64,000 nucleotides of DNA from NCBI GenBank assembly GCA_020621405.1, contig JAHRYN010000001.1:62001-126000 (forward strand), written 5' to 3'. Shown piece by piece: positions 12,659-21,053 of this stretch (positions within the stretch are counted from its first letter, which is position 1; every line of letters begins with the position of its first letter). This DNA is from Betaproteobacteria bacterium. GTDB lineage: Bacteria; Pseudomonadota; Gammaproteobacteria; Burkholderiales; Rhodocyclaceae. A model generated the notes under the pieces. That model saw only the letters and a list, made by a program, of their open reading frames with translations. It was not told the origin of the DNA and made no database searches. A program made the translations under genes and the position numbers.

Positions 12659-13648
12659 ATGAATATCCACGCAAGCGCAATGGCTGTACTGCTCGCGGCC
12701 CTGTCCCTGCCGGTGCAGGCGGGTGACTTCCGCAGCCTGCAATTCGGAACGGGGCCGGGGCCGGATGGCATCTGGGGCAACGCCAACGACACCAATGCCG
12801 TCGGCAAGGGGCGGGATGGCGTGGCGGGTACCGTCGATGACACGACTGCCCTGGTTTCGGGCGGGAACAATATCGATGGCGACAAGCTTTACCTCAAGAC
12901 GCTTTCCATTACGCCCCGCGCGGGCAACGCCTTCGTTCCATCCAGCATCACTTACGCACCGACCGAATGGCGTACTGCCGCACAGGGCGGAACGGTGCCG
13001 CGCGGTACGGCGGGAACGAGTTCCACACTCACGCTGCTTGATTTCCATGTCACGACCGGCATCACGCTCGGCTCGCAGACCATTGGCGATGCCTACGACT
13101 TCGTGTTCCGCGACAGTCGCGACCAGAAACTGGTGTTCGGCTCGCGTTTCGTGCTCGGACAGTCTCCGGGCTACCGACAGGACGCGGAACTGAATTTCAT
13201 GTACCGCTATGGTTTCAAGGAAGGCGACAAGGTGTTTTCAACCGACGTTGCCTGGATGTTCTATGGCAATTCGGACCTCCGGCTCTACAACGCGTCGCGC
13301 AGCGACAAGCGTTCGCTGACCGGCGTCGCGACGCTGGACCTGAATGCGGTGTCCTTTCAGGCAGACGTGAATCCCTCCGAAGGCAATGCGTTCAGCGGCC
13401 TTTACCTGGTGAAGACCGACGCGACCGCCTACAAGACGCTCGTCAATGCGCTCGGCTACTACCAGGCCGGCGAAGAGGGGCAGCCGCTGCTGTATCGCTC
13501 GATAAACGGTTTTGCGCCGACGGTGCCCATACCGGTGTCCGCACCGGTGGTCATCCCGTCACCTGTTCCGGAACCGTCCGGATACGCGCTGCTGCTCGCC
13601 GGTCTCGGTCTGACCGGTGTGATGGCGCGACGCGCACGGCGCATCTGA
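12659..13648 (+). CDS. PEP-CTERM sorting-domain surface protein, paralogue A
   Basis: A 329-residue secreted protein with signal peptide (1-21, cut after VQA) and a C-terminal exosortase signal: VPEPSGYALLLAGLGLTG followed by the basic tail ARRARRI. Exosortase recognises the PEP motif and processes the protein at the membrane; no exosortase gene is in this window. The body is clearly paralogous to the next gene (shared STLTLLDFHVT, YDFVFRDS.D.KLVF, EGNAFSGLYLVKTD and GYYQAGEEGQ). Residues 30-65 carry two acidic DGxxGxxxDDT-like repeats (DGIWGNANDT, DGVAGTVDDT) that the paralogue lacks; they resemble calcium-binding loops. TTGAGGAG six to seven bases upstream supports ATG 12659. Function unknown. 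Confidence 0.88.
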   Translation: MNIHASAMAVLLAALSLPVQAGDFRSLQFGTGPGPDGIWGNANDTNAVGKGRDGVAGTVDDTTALVSGGNNIDGDKLYLKTLSITPRAGNAFVPSSITYAPTEWRTAAQGGTVPRGTAGTSSTLTLLDFHVTTGITLGSQTIGDAYDFVFRDSRDQKLVFGSRFVLGQSPGYRQDAELNFMYRYGFKEGDKVFSTDVAWMFYGNSDLRLYNASRSDKRSLTGVATLDLNAVSFQADVNPSEGNAFSGLYLVKTDATAYKTLVNALGYYQAGEEGQPLLYRSINGFAPTVPIPVSAPVVIPSPVPEPSGYALLLAGLGLTGVMARRARRI

Positions 13649-13681
13649 GTGAAACGGGGCGTGCCGGACCCGGGGTTTCAC
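13649..13681 (+). repeat. Intercistronic hairpin between the two PEP-CTERM paralogues
   Basis: GTGAAAC (13649-13655) and GTTTCAC (13675-13681) are perfect inverted repeats directly after the stop codon, with an inner GGG/CCC pairing. No T-run follows, so it looks like an mRNA-stabilising or processing hairpin rather than a terminator. Confidence 0.45.
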
Positions 13682-13739
13682 CAGCCGGACGTCGAAGCCG
13701 GCCAGCAACAACATCCTTTTCTGTCCAATGGAGGTCTCC

Positions 13740-14627
13740 ATGCAAGTCAAGTCCATCGCACTTTCAATCCTGCTGGCTGCCGGGGCAACATCCGCCTCCG
13801 CCGGCAATTTCGTCACCCTGAGAACCGATCTGCCGTCGCTGACACCGGCAAACGGCGGGCTGGTCAATGGCATCAACAACATCAATGCGGATGTCCTGTA
13901 TATCGAAACGACTGCCTCGACATTGCTGGACGGCTACAACGACACGACGCTGTTCAGTGAGGGCGGGACCGGCGACGTGGTGGCCAGCTCGATCAGCTAC
14001 CGCGCCTACACAGGCTCGACCACGACCGGCACCGGCACGCTCACGCTGCTGGACTGGCGGGTGACCAACGACGTGCCCTTGCAGGCGGGCGAACCGCAGG
14101 CCTCGGTCTACGACTTCGTCTATCGCGACAGCGCCGACGGCAAACTGGTGTTCGCGACCCGCTATCTGAACCGGGTCGAAAACGATCAGGAAGCGAACTT
14201 CCTCTATCGCTACGGCTTCACCGGCTTCTCGACGGCTGCCGCGTGGACCTTCCTGACCGACAGCGATCTGCGCCAATACCAGGCCGGGCGTACGTCGTCG
14301 ACGTCCACCAGCAATCTCGGCATTCCGTTCGACGGCGATACGGTGCGCCAGCGCGGTGACTTCAGCGTCTCCGAGGGTAATCCGTGGAGCGGCCTGTTCT
14401 TCGTGAAGACCGATGCGCAGTACTACGCGCTTGGCGACAAGGCGATCGGCTACTTCCAGGCTGGCGAAGAAGGTCAGGAGAAGGTCGGCGGCTTCATTGG
14501 CGGATTTGTCGCGACCAGCACACCGCCTGTTCCGGAACCCGAAATCCACGCTCTGCTGCTGGCCGGTCTCGGCTTGATCGGCTACGCCGCACGCCGACGC
14601 CTGAAGCAGGGCATCGCCGAATGGTGA
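13740..14627 (+). CDS. PEP-CTERM sorting-domain surface protein, paralogue B
   Basis: A 295-residue protein with signal peptide (1-21, ending ATSASA) and C-terminal VPEPEIHALLLAGLGLIG plus the tail ARRRLKQ, a PEP-CTERM/exosortase signal with a longer tail (GIAEW) than usual. It shares its whole middle with the preceding gene: GTLTLLDWRVT, YDFVYRDSADGKLVF, YRYGF, SEGNPWSGLFFVKTD and GYFQAGEEGQ. It lacks that protein's acidic DGxxG repeats. GGAGG sits six bases before ATG 13740, which decides this start over an in-frame ATG at 13728. The pair probably arose by tandem duplication. Likely exported and anchored or released at the cell surface; the biochemical role is unknown. Confidence 0.88.
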   Translation: MQVKSIALSILLAAGATSASAGNFVTLRTDLPSLTPANGGLVNGINNINADVLYIETTASTLLDGYNDTTLFSEGGTGDVVASSISYRAYTGSTTTGTGTLTLLDWRVTNDVPLQAGEPQASVYDFVYRDSADGKLVFATRYLNRVENDQEANFLYRYGFTGFSTAAAWTFLTDSDLRQYQAGRTSSTSTSNLGIPFDGDTVRQRGDFSVSEGNPWSGLFFVKTDAQYYALGDKAIGYFQAGEEGQEKVGGFIGGFVATSTPPVPEPEIHALLLAGLGLIGYAARRRLKQGIAEW

Positions 14628-14702
14628 AAAGAGAGGCGGCAGACGCTTCGGCACTTCCGCCAGTTCCCCCGATATGCACTACCCGCTGAAAGGTTAAAGA
14701 CA

Positions 14703-15536
14703 ATGGAATCGAGAAAACTGAAGTTCACGCTCGCCTGTGCAGCAATCGGATTCTTCGCAAGCAGCGTTCACGCTGCGACGGTGTCGTTCAACTTCGACTA
14801 CCTGGCAACCGGTCTGAAGGGCGATTTCGCGGCCGCATCAGGCGGTACAGCGGTCAAGGTCGGCACCCTCACGCTGACCGACCTGTCCGACCTGAATCTG
14901 GGCGATGGCAAGTCAGGCGTGCGGTCGACCCTCACGCTTGATGGTCTGAACCAGTTCTCCAGCGGTACCGGGTCCATCTTCATTTCGTCCTATGAGCTCA
15001 ACTTCAAGGGAACCAGTACCGCCGGCGCGGGCCTGGCCGAACTGTCGTCCTTGACAGAAGGCGTGAACTGGCGCTACGTGAGCGGCCTGAACATCAATAC
15101 TGCCCGGGCCGGTGGTCCGATCGAGTTCTTCGAGGACGGCGCGACCAATGGCTGGGGGGCCAGCGCTGGCGACTCGAGCTTCGAACAGGAAATCAACTAT
15201 GTCGCAGGTACCTTCACCAACGGCACCACGTCCACCATCGATTTCCTGAATGGCGACAACGGCTATGCCGGATTTTCGGTTGCCGGCCTGCTGGCGAATC
15301 CGGTGGCAAATACCGATCCGACAAAGCCCGATGCCTACGCCTGGATCAAGATACGTTCGACCGGACTGGGCATCGCAAACGGCAGCAATGGCAAGTGGTG
15401 GGAACCGGCGGCGTCCAACGCGGCGGGCGGAAGGCTGGATGTGATTGCCGTGACCGCTGTTCCGGAACCCGGAAGCTACGCCATGATGCTGGCCGGCCTG
15501 GGTCTCATCGGCCTCTCGCTGCGCCGAAGAGGATGA
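14703..15536 (+). CDS. PEP-CTERM sorting-domain surface protein, unrelated to the two paralogues
   Basis: A 277-residue protein with signal peptide (1-24, ending SVHA) and C-terminal VPEPGSYAMMLAGLGLIGL with basic tail RRRG. The body is rich in Gly, Ser, Thr and Asn, begins TVSFNFDYLATGLKG and includes GFSVAGLLANP and WIKIRSTGLG, a pattern of beta-rich exported PEP-CTERM proteins. It has no visible similarity to the two upstream proteins except at the sorting signal. It lies 75 bases after paralogue B on the same strand and is followed by a strong hairpin, so it is probably the last gene of the island operon. Its molecular function is not recognisable. Confidence 0.87.
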   Translation: MESRKLKFTLACAAIGFFASSVHAATVSFNFDYLATGLKGDFAAASGGTAVKVGTLTLTDLSDLNLGDGKSGVRSTLTLDGLNQFSSGTGSIFISSYELNFKGTSTAGAGLAELSSLTEGVNWRYVSGLNINTARAGGPIEFFEDGATNGWGASAGDSSFEQEINYVAGTFTNGTTSTIDFLNGDNGYAGFSVAGLLANPVANTDPTKPDAYAWIKIRSTGLGIANGSNGKWWEPAASNAAGGRLDVIAVTAVPEPGSYAMMLAGLGLIGLSLRRRG

Positions 15537-15837
15537 GGTGACTGATGCACGAGGACCTTGAGTCCGCCGGCTGCGGATTCCGGGTCCTCGCGTAGTTGCC
15601 GTCACCCCCGGTCGGGGCCCGGGAGGCTCTCAACCGCCGCAATCCTGTCTGTGGCAAGGCTTGTTTCCAAGTGGACACGACACGGTCTGCCGGTCTTGCG
15701 AAGGAGGCCGGGCAGGTAACGTGTTCCAGCGGGCGGCCCCAGCCACGCATGGCGGCCCTCTCGTCCCCGGGCGGGAAGATTTCCCGGCGGGCTTCGCATT
15801 AGGATGCACTTTCACGTCCCCGAACCGAATGGTCCGC
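15537..15837. other. Intergenic region between PEP-CTERM island and two-component system
   Basis: A 301-base gap. Apart from the hairpin at 15551-15589 it is GC-rich with several short self-complementary runs (for example around 15601-15630 and 15760-15790), but no gene, riboswitch core or clear promoter was found. The kinase promoter must lie in the last 200 bases. Confidence 0.5.
15551..15589 (+). terminator. Two-stage hairpin ending the PEP-CTERM island
   Basis: GAGGACC (15551-15557) pairs with GGTCCTC (15583-15589), and inside it TCCGC pairs with GCGGA around a short loop, giving one long stem 14 bases after the last PEP-CTERM stop. There is no following T-run, so it would act as a Rho-dependent end or 3' mRNA protector rather than a classical intrinsic terminator. 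Confidence 0.45.
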
Positions 15838-17193
15838 ATGAGTCTGCGCACTAGACTCACCCTCATCATTGCTTCCCTGATGGCCCTGCTGGTCGTCGCG
15901 GATAGCGTGCGCCGTCTCTACGACGCCCACGACGATGCCGTGGCCGAAATGGATTCGGTGCAGCGCTTGGCCTACGCTCTGCTCCCTGGCGTGCTGCCTG
16001 TACCACCGGCCGGAGCATCCCCGGAAGAATTGCTTGCCCGCATCGATTTGATCCGCCAGCTCGAAGGCGTGCGTCATCTGGCCGTGGAGGTCCACGCGCC
16101 GGATGGCCGGCTGGTGCGCAGTTCGCGGACCGGTCCCCCCCGCGCGACACCTGCCGCGCTCGACTGGATGGAGCATCGGCTGCGCAGCAGGCCGGCGCCG
16201 CGCAAGGATATTTACGCGGGCCACGAAGTGATCGGTTATTACCTTCTCGTACCCAACGCGGACGACGAACTGCATGAAATATGGGACGACTACGTCAAGC
16301 AGACTTCGATGGTGGTGGCGATCGGCCTGATCGCCTGTTTCATGGTGCACTGGGCGGTTGGTCGCGCGCTGCATCCGCTGGGCAGCGTGATGCACGCTTT
16401 GTCGGCCATCGGCGAAGGTCGGCTCGATGCTCGCCTGGACAACGTCGGGCCCGGTGATCTGGCACCCCTGTCGGCATCGTTCAACGCGATGGCAGCGACA
16501 CTTGAAGCTGCGGTCGGCGAACGCGCCCGCCTGTTGCGCAGGCTGATCACCCATGAAGAAGAAATACGCAGTTCGCTGGCGCGCGATCTGCACGACGAGC
16601 TGAGTCCGTATCTGGTCGCCATTCAGCCGCATGCCCGACTGCTGGCCGAGGCCTGCAAAGATCGGCCGGAACTTGCCGCCCATCTCGAGGCGGCGCACTG
16701 GATGAGTACCCAGATCGGGCAGCTGCTGCGCCTGGTGCGCAACCTGCTGGAGCACCTGCGCCCTCCGGATATCGAGGAACTCGGATTGCGCCATGCGCTC
16801 CTCGAACTGGGCAATCAGCGCAGCAGGAACGCCGATGCAGCCCGGGTAGAACTTCACCTGGATCGGCATCTGGGGCGCCTGTCTCCCATGCATGACATCA
16901 CGCTGTACCGGGTCGTGCAGGAATGCCTGACCAATACCGTCAAACACGCGCGGTGCACCCGGATCGACATCCATCTCGATATTGACGAGCAGCGCAGCCG
17001 CGTGTTGTTGCGCGTGGTCGACAACGGCGAGCCGAGGCAGGATGTTCCCGCCGAAAGCGGATTCGGACTCGTCGGCATGCGCGAACGCGCGCTTGCCCTT
17101 GGTGGCGATTGCCACGCAGAGCCTCGTCCAGCCGGTGGCTGGCAGGTTGCCGTGTGGTTGCCACTCAAGACTTCCCTGAAGGACGATCAATGA
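15838..17193 (+). CDS. Sensor histidine kinase, NarX/UhpB (HisKA_3) type
   Basis: A 451-residue membrane kinase. Membrane segments lie at about residues 7-22 and 156-174 with a periplasmic domain between them, then a HAMP domain (about 175-230), a HisKA_3 dimerisation helix with H252 (RDLHDELSP) and an HATPase_c domain ending in FGLVGMRERALALGG. It would autophosphorylate H252 and pass phosphate to the LuxR-type regulator encoded next, whose ATG overlaps its stop. ATG 15829 (adding MVR) is an alternative start. The signal sensed is unknown. Its position just after the PEP-CTERM island makes that island a possible target, but nothing in the sequence proves it. Confidence 0.9.
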   Translation: MSLRTRLTLIIASLMALLVVADSVRRLYDAHDDAVAEMDSVQRLAYALLPGVLPVPPAGASPEELLARIDLIRQLEGVRHLAVEVHAPDGRLVRSSRTGPPRATPAALDWMEHRLRSRPAPRKDIYAGHEVIGYYLLVPNADDELHEIWDDYVKQTSMVVAIGLIACFMVHWAVGRALHPLGSVMHALSAIGEGRLDARLDNVGPGDLAPLSASFNAMAATLEAAVGERARLLRRLITHEEEIRSSLARDLHDELSPYLVAIQPHARLLAEACKDRPELAAHLEAAHWMSTQIGQLLRLVRNLLEHLRPPDIEELGLRHALLELGNQRSRNADAARVELHLDRHLGRLSPMHDITLYRVVQECLTNTVKHARCTRIDIHLDIDEQRSRVLLRVVDNGEPRQDVPAESGFGLVGMRERALALGGDCHAEPRPAGGWQVAVWLPLKTSLKDDQ

Positions 17194-17873
17194 CATCGAC
17201 TCGACCCATACGTGTCCTGCTGGTGGACGACCACGCGGTCGTTCGTGCCGGCTACCGGCGCTTCCTGGAACACAACCGTGCGATGGAAGTCGTTGGCGAG
17301 GCAAGTACGTCCGACGAGGCCTATCGGCTGTATCGCGAACTCAGGCCCGACGTGGTGGTGATGGACATTTCGCTGCCGGGCGCCAGTGGCATCGAAGCGA
17401 CCCGGCGCATCGTGGCGCTGGAAAGCCGGGCGCGGGTACTGATCTTCTCCATGCACGCCCAGCCCGCATTTGCACGACAGGCCCTGGAGGCAGGAGCAAC
17501 CGGTTTCCTCACCAAGGATACCGAACCGGAAGCACTGGTCCAGGCTGTATACGCGGCAGCAAACGGGCGGCGTACGCTCAGTCCGCGTGTTGCCGAACTG
17601 CTTGCGCTGGACAACGTGAGGCCTGGCGAAAGACGCCTGGATGCACTGACACCGCGCGAATTCGAGGTTTGTCGTCTGCTCCTGGCTGCGCTGTCGATCG
17701 ACGAAATTGCCGATGAGCTCAATCTCAGTCCCAAGACCATCGCCAACCGTCTGAGTGAAATCCGGCAGAAACTGGACGTGCGCAGCGACGTCGATCTGGT
17801 GAGGCTCGCGACCGGCGCCGGACTGGTGCCCTGGGCATCGCTTCCGGGGCTGAATGACGGGCCGGTTCCCTGA
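17190..17873 (+). CDS. Response regulator, NarL/FixJ (LuxR HTH) family
   Basis: A 227-residue regulator. Residues 6-120 form a receiver with D13-D14 and phosphoacceptor D59 (VVVMDISLPG), and a LuxR-type helix-turn-helix follows (about 155-215, LTPREFEVCRLL and IADELNLSPKTIANRLSEIRQKL). The start codon overlaps the kinase stop (ATGA), so the pair are partners. It would bind DNA as a phosphorylated dimer; targets are not evident. The gene ends about 180 bases before the convergent methyltransferase gene, and that gap shows no clear terminator. Confidence 0.93.
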   Translation: MTSTRPIRVLLVDDHAVVRAGYRRFLEHNRAMEVVGEASTSDEAYRLYRELRPDVVVMDISLPGASGIEATRRIVALESRARVLIFSMHAQPAFARQALEAGATGFLTKDTEPEALVQAVYAAANGRRTLSPRVAELLALDNVRPGERRLDALTPREFEVCRLLLAALSIDEIADELNLSPKTIANRLSEIRQKLDVRSDVDLVRLATGAGLVPWASLPGLNDGPVP

Positions 17874-18051
17874 CTGCGTGAACCGGCCGGGCACACTGAT
17901 TTTTCCGGCAAGCTCAGGCCCCCGCCCGCGTCGGCAAGACATCCGGTTTGAGTCCTGCACCCTGCCCTGTCCCGACAGCCATGTGATGTCGGTGTTCGTC
18001 TTGCGATTGCCCGGCCTGGCGCGTGAGTGAGCTCAGCCGGCGTAATGCCGG

Positions 18052-18828
18052 TCATCCGGGCTGACGCTGCCTCACCTGTTCGAACAGGCATACCGTGGCC
18101 GCCATCGCCACATTGAGCGACTCGGCAGCGCCGGGCATCGGAATGCGGATGGCGTCGGTCGCCAGTGCGCCCACCTCCGGCGACAGGCCGGCGCCTTCGT
18201 TGCCGAACAGCCAGGCGATTGGTCCACGCAGGTCGAGCGCGAACAGCGAGCGGGTCGCATCGAGCCGCGTTGCCACTATCCTGCCCGGATAGCCGCGGAG
18301 CTCACTCGCGACATCGCAGTGCTCGCGTATGCGCAGGCTGAAATGGGCGCCCTGCCCGGCCCGCAGTACGCGCGGACTCCAGGCCTGCGCGCAGCCGGTG
18401 GTCAGCAGCACGTCGCTGATACCGGTGGCCCAGGCGGCGCGCAGCAGCGTGCCCAGATTGCCGCTGTCCTGTACCGCATCGAGCACCAGACAGTCGGCGA
18501 CCGGCGGATGGTCCGGCGGCGCCGGAATGTCCATCAGTCCGAGCAGGCCGGTCGGCGTGTTGGTCGGGCTCAACTCGTCGAACAGCGTGTCGGCGAGCAG
18601 CAGTACGGCGTCGCCCTGCCCGTCCAGCAGCGCCGAAACTTCGGGAAGATGCAGCGCGCGCTGCGCGACGATCGCCAGCCGTGGACGCACACCGGCATCG
18701 AGGGCGCTGCGGAACAGGTGCATGCCGTCGATCAGCGTCGCCGCCTCGTCCCGCCGCGCGCGCGACGATGTTGCAAGCTTGCGCAGATGCTTGAACTGCG
18801 CGTTGTCGCGCGACTGGATCAGCTTCAT
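18052..18828 (-). CDS. TrmH/SpoU-family RNA 2'-O-ribose methyltransferase
   Basis: A 258-residue SPOUT enzyme. The N-terminal substrate-binding domain opens with IQSRDNAQFKHLRKL, typical of the RlmB/TsnR-like branch. The catalytic trefoil-knot domain has motif 1 (DSGNLGTLLRAAWA, Asn and Arg conserved), motif 2 (FGNEGAGLS) and motif 3 (IPMPGAAESLNVAMAA), which bind S-adenosylmethionine. The target nucleotide is not known, so no symbol is given. The ATG overlaps the stop of the upstream CopD-like gene by four bases. The last 80-odd codons are duplicated at 9094-9342. Confidence 0.9.
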   Translation of the reverse strand: MKLIQSRDNAQFKHLRKLATSSRARRDEAATLIDGMHLFRSALDAGVRPRLAIVAQRALHLPEVSALLDGQGDAVLLLADTLFDELSPTNTPTGLLGLMDIPAPPDHPPVADCLVLDAVQDSGNLGTLLRAAWATGISDVLLTTGCAQAWSPRVLRAGQGAHFSLRIREHCDVASELRGYPGRIVATRLDATRSLFALDLRGPIAWLFGNEGAGLSPEVGALATDAIRIPMPGAAESLNVAMAATVCLFEQVRQRQPG

Positions 18829-19292
18829 CCGGCCACCAGCAGGCGACCGAGCGTGGCCAGCGCGATGGTGACGACGCCGAGCACGGTGTTCAGTCCCACC
18901 AGTTTGCGGATCTGCGCGAGCGCGGCACCGCCGGCCGGCCAGTCGGAGGCGTCGACCGCACGCAGCAGGCGCTTGTAGGGGGCGAAAAACACGTGCATGA
19001 AGATCAGCATCATGATCAGACCGACACCGAGCATGAGGTGCCAGTGCACCGGTGCGGCCTTCATGCCGACAGCCAGCATCATGGCCAGACCGCTGCCGAG
19101 AATGAGAGCGATGGCACCCCACACCAGCGGGAAGAAGCGGCCGAACACCGCGCGCCACAGCCGGAGGCGGGCCGGTGGTTCGAGTTGAACCGCGGCGACC
19201 GGACGCAGACAGACGTAGGCGAAAAACATGCCGCCCACCCAGACGGTGACTGCGGCGACATGCAGGAAAAGAAGGAAGGGCGAGTGGCTCAT
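18825..19292 (-). CDS. CopD-like four-helix integral membrane protein
   Basis: A 155-residue protein with four hydrophobic helices (about residues 5-28, 52-72, 80-102 and 132-152). The first contains HVAAVTVWVGGMFF, and later histidines occur in VHWHLMLG and FMHVFFAPYK, a pattern found in CopD/YkoI-like and DUF4149-like membrane families that may bind copper or heme. ATG 19292 directly precedes the hydrophobic helix and is preferred to an upstream in-frame start. Overlap with the methyltransferase gene suggests cotranscription without an obvious functional link. Confidence 0.75.
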   Translation of the reverse strand: MSHSPFLLFLHVAAVTVWVGGMFFAYVCLRPVAAVQLEPPARLRLWRAVFGRFFPLVWGAIALILGSGLAMMLAVGMKAAPVHWHLMLGVGLIMMLIFMHVFFAPYKRLLRAVDASDWPAGGAALAQIRKLVGLNTVLGVVTIALATLGRLLVAG

Positions 19293-19386
19293 GACGCGAA
19301 ATTCCCGTGATGTGTGCGACGGCCTGAAATGAACGAGCCCGCGCATCCTGCGACGCGCGGGCCCCGATGTTAACGCGTCCTGACCG

Positions 19387-20958
19387 TCAGGCCGGCGCCG
19401 AATGACGAATCAGGTGATCGAACGCGCTGATGGCGGCCTTGGCGCCTTCACCCATGGCGATGATGATCTGCTTGTACGGTACGGTCGTTACATCACCTGC
19501 GGCGAATACGCCGGGCACCGAGGTTTCGCAGCGCGGGTCTATCTGGATTTCCCCGTACCGGGTCAGCTCGATGGTGCCCTTCAGCCAGTCGGTGTTCGGC
19601 ACCAGGCCGATCTGGATGAACACGCCTTCCAGTTCGACGTGATGCGACTCGCCGCTGGCGCGGTCGACATAATTCAGGCCATTGACCTTCTTGCCGTCGC
19701 CGGCGATGTCGCGGGTCTGCGCATGCGTGATGACCTGTACGTTGGGCAGGCTCAGCAGCTTGCGCTGCAGCACGGCGTCTGCCCGCAGCTGCTTGTCGAA
19801 CTCGATCAGCGTCACGTGACCGACGACGCCGGCCAGATCGATGGCCGCCTCGACCCCCGAATTGCCGCCACCGATGACCGCCACTCGCTTGCCCTTGAAC
19901 AGCGGCCCGTCACAGTGCGGACAATAGGCCACGCCGTGGTTGCGGTACTCGCGCTCGCCCGGCACGTTGATTTCGCGCCAGCGCGCGCCGGTCGACAGGA
20001 TCACCGACCGGCTCTTCAGCGTCGCGCCGCTGGCCAGCGTCAGCGTGATCAGGCCGTCGGCCGATTCCGCCGCCGGTACCAGCTTCTCGACGCGCTGCAG
20101 GTTCATCACGTCGATGTCGTAGGCACGCACATGCTCTTCCAGTGCGGCCACCAGCTTCGGTCCTTCGGTCTCCTTGACCGAAATGAAGTTCTCGATGCCC
20201 AGGGTATCCATCACCTGTCCGCCGAAGCGTTCGGCGACGACGCCGGTACGTATGCCCTTGCGCGCGGCGTAGATCGCTGCCGCAGCACCGGCCGGCCCGC
20301 TGCCGACCACCAGCACGTCGAACGGTGCGCGGGCACTGATTTTTTCGGCTTCGCGGGCGGCGACGTTCTGGTCCAGCTTGGGCAGGATTTCGTCGATGTC
20401 CATCCGGCCCTGACCGAAATGCTGGCCGTTCAGGAAGATCATCGGTACGGCCATGATCTGGCGCTCCTCGACTTCCTTCTGGAACAGCGCGCCGTCTATC
20501 GTCACCACGTGCACACGCGGATTGAGCACCGCCATAAGATTCAGTGCCTGCACCACGTCCGGGCAGTTGTGGCAGGACAGGGACATGAACACTTCGAAGT
20601 GGAAGTCTCCATCGAGCGCCCTGACCTGCTCGATGATCTCGGGCGAAACCTTGGGCGGATGGCCTCCTGCCTGCAGCAGCGCCAGCACCAGCGAGGTGAA
20701 TTCATGGCCGAGCGGAATGGCCGCGAAGCGCAAGCTCATGTCGCCGCCCTTGCGGTTGATCGTGAACGACGGCTTGCGCTCGGCATCGTCCCGGCGTTCG
20801 ACCACCGTGATCAGGTTCGACAGTTCGGCGATTTCGGTCAGCAGCGAATGAAGTTCGCGCGATGCGTCGCTGTCGTCCAGCGACGCTACCAGCTCTATCG
20901 GATGAACAAGCTTCGTGAGGTAGGCCTGCAACTGGCCCTTCAGGGTGGCATCAAGCAT
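19387..20958 (-). CDS. ahpF: Alkyl hydroperoxide reductase subunit F
   Basis: A 523-residue flavoprotein. The N-terminal double thioredoxin-like domain holds SCHNCPDV (CxxC, near residue 127). The thioredoxin-reductase-like part has an FAD site ([19 protein letters not shown]), a redox pair in YCPHCDGP, an NADH site ([18 protein letters not shown]) and the closing FAD motif [10 protein letters not shown]. It uses NADH to reduce the disulfide of AhpC, encoded directly upstream on the same strand with a hairpin in the gap. Length and motif order are as in known AhpF proteins. Confidence 0.97.
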   Translation of the reverse strand: MLDATLKGQLQAYLTKLVHPIELVASLDDSDASRELHSLLTEIAELSNLITVVERRDDAERKPSFTINRKGGDMSLRFAAIPLGHEFTSLVLALLQAGGHPPKVSPEIIEQVRALDGDFHFEVFMSLSCHNCPDVVQALNLMAVLNPRVHVVTIDGALFQKEVEERQIMAVPMIFLNGQHFGQGRMDIDEILPKLDQNVAAREAEKISARAPFDVLVVGSGPAGAAAAIYAARKGIRTGVVAERFGGQVMDTLGIENFISVKETEGPKLVAALEEHVRAYDIDVMNLQRVEKLVPAAESADGLITLTLASGATLKSRSVILSTGARWREINVPGEREYRNHGVAYCPHCDGPLFKGKRVAVIGGGNSGVEAAIDLAGVVGHVTLIEFDKQLRADAVLQRKLLSLPNVQVITHAQTRDIAGDGKKVNGLNYVDRASGESHHVELEGVFIQIGLVPNTDWLKGTIELTRYGEIQIDPRCETSVPGVFAAGDVTTVPYKQIIIAMGEGAKAAISAFDHLIRHSAPA

Positions 20959-20997
20959 GGTCGATCAGCTTTCCTCGGATTAACGGACAAATGAAAA

Positions 20998-21035
20998 CGC
21001 CCGGGTCAGGCGTCGTAGTGACCTGAACCCGGGCG
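20998..21035 (-). terminator. Hairpin between ahpC and ahpF
   Basis: CGCCCGGGT (20998-21006) is the exact complement of ACCCGGGCG (21027-21035), with CAGG/CCTG extending the stem inwards. Read on the minus strand it ends in TTTTC, so it can act as a partial intrinsic terminator after ahpC, giving more AhpC than AhpF. Confidence 0.65.
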
Positions 21036-21053
21036 CTACCAGAGAGGGACGGG

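Noticed and set aside
10289-13048. Very long open frame antisense to the TonB receptor and first PEP-CTERM gene
   Set aside because: It mirrors the codon structure of the real genes in GC-rich DNA, is rich in Arg, Ala and Gly without any domain, and crosses two unrelated genes.
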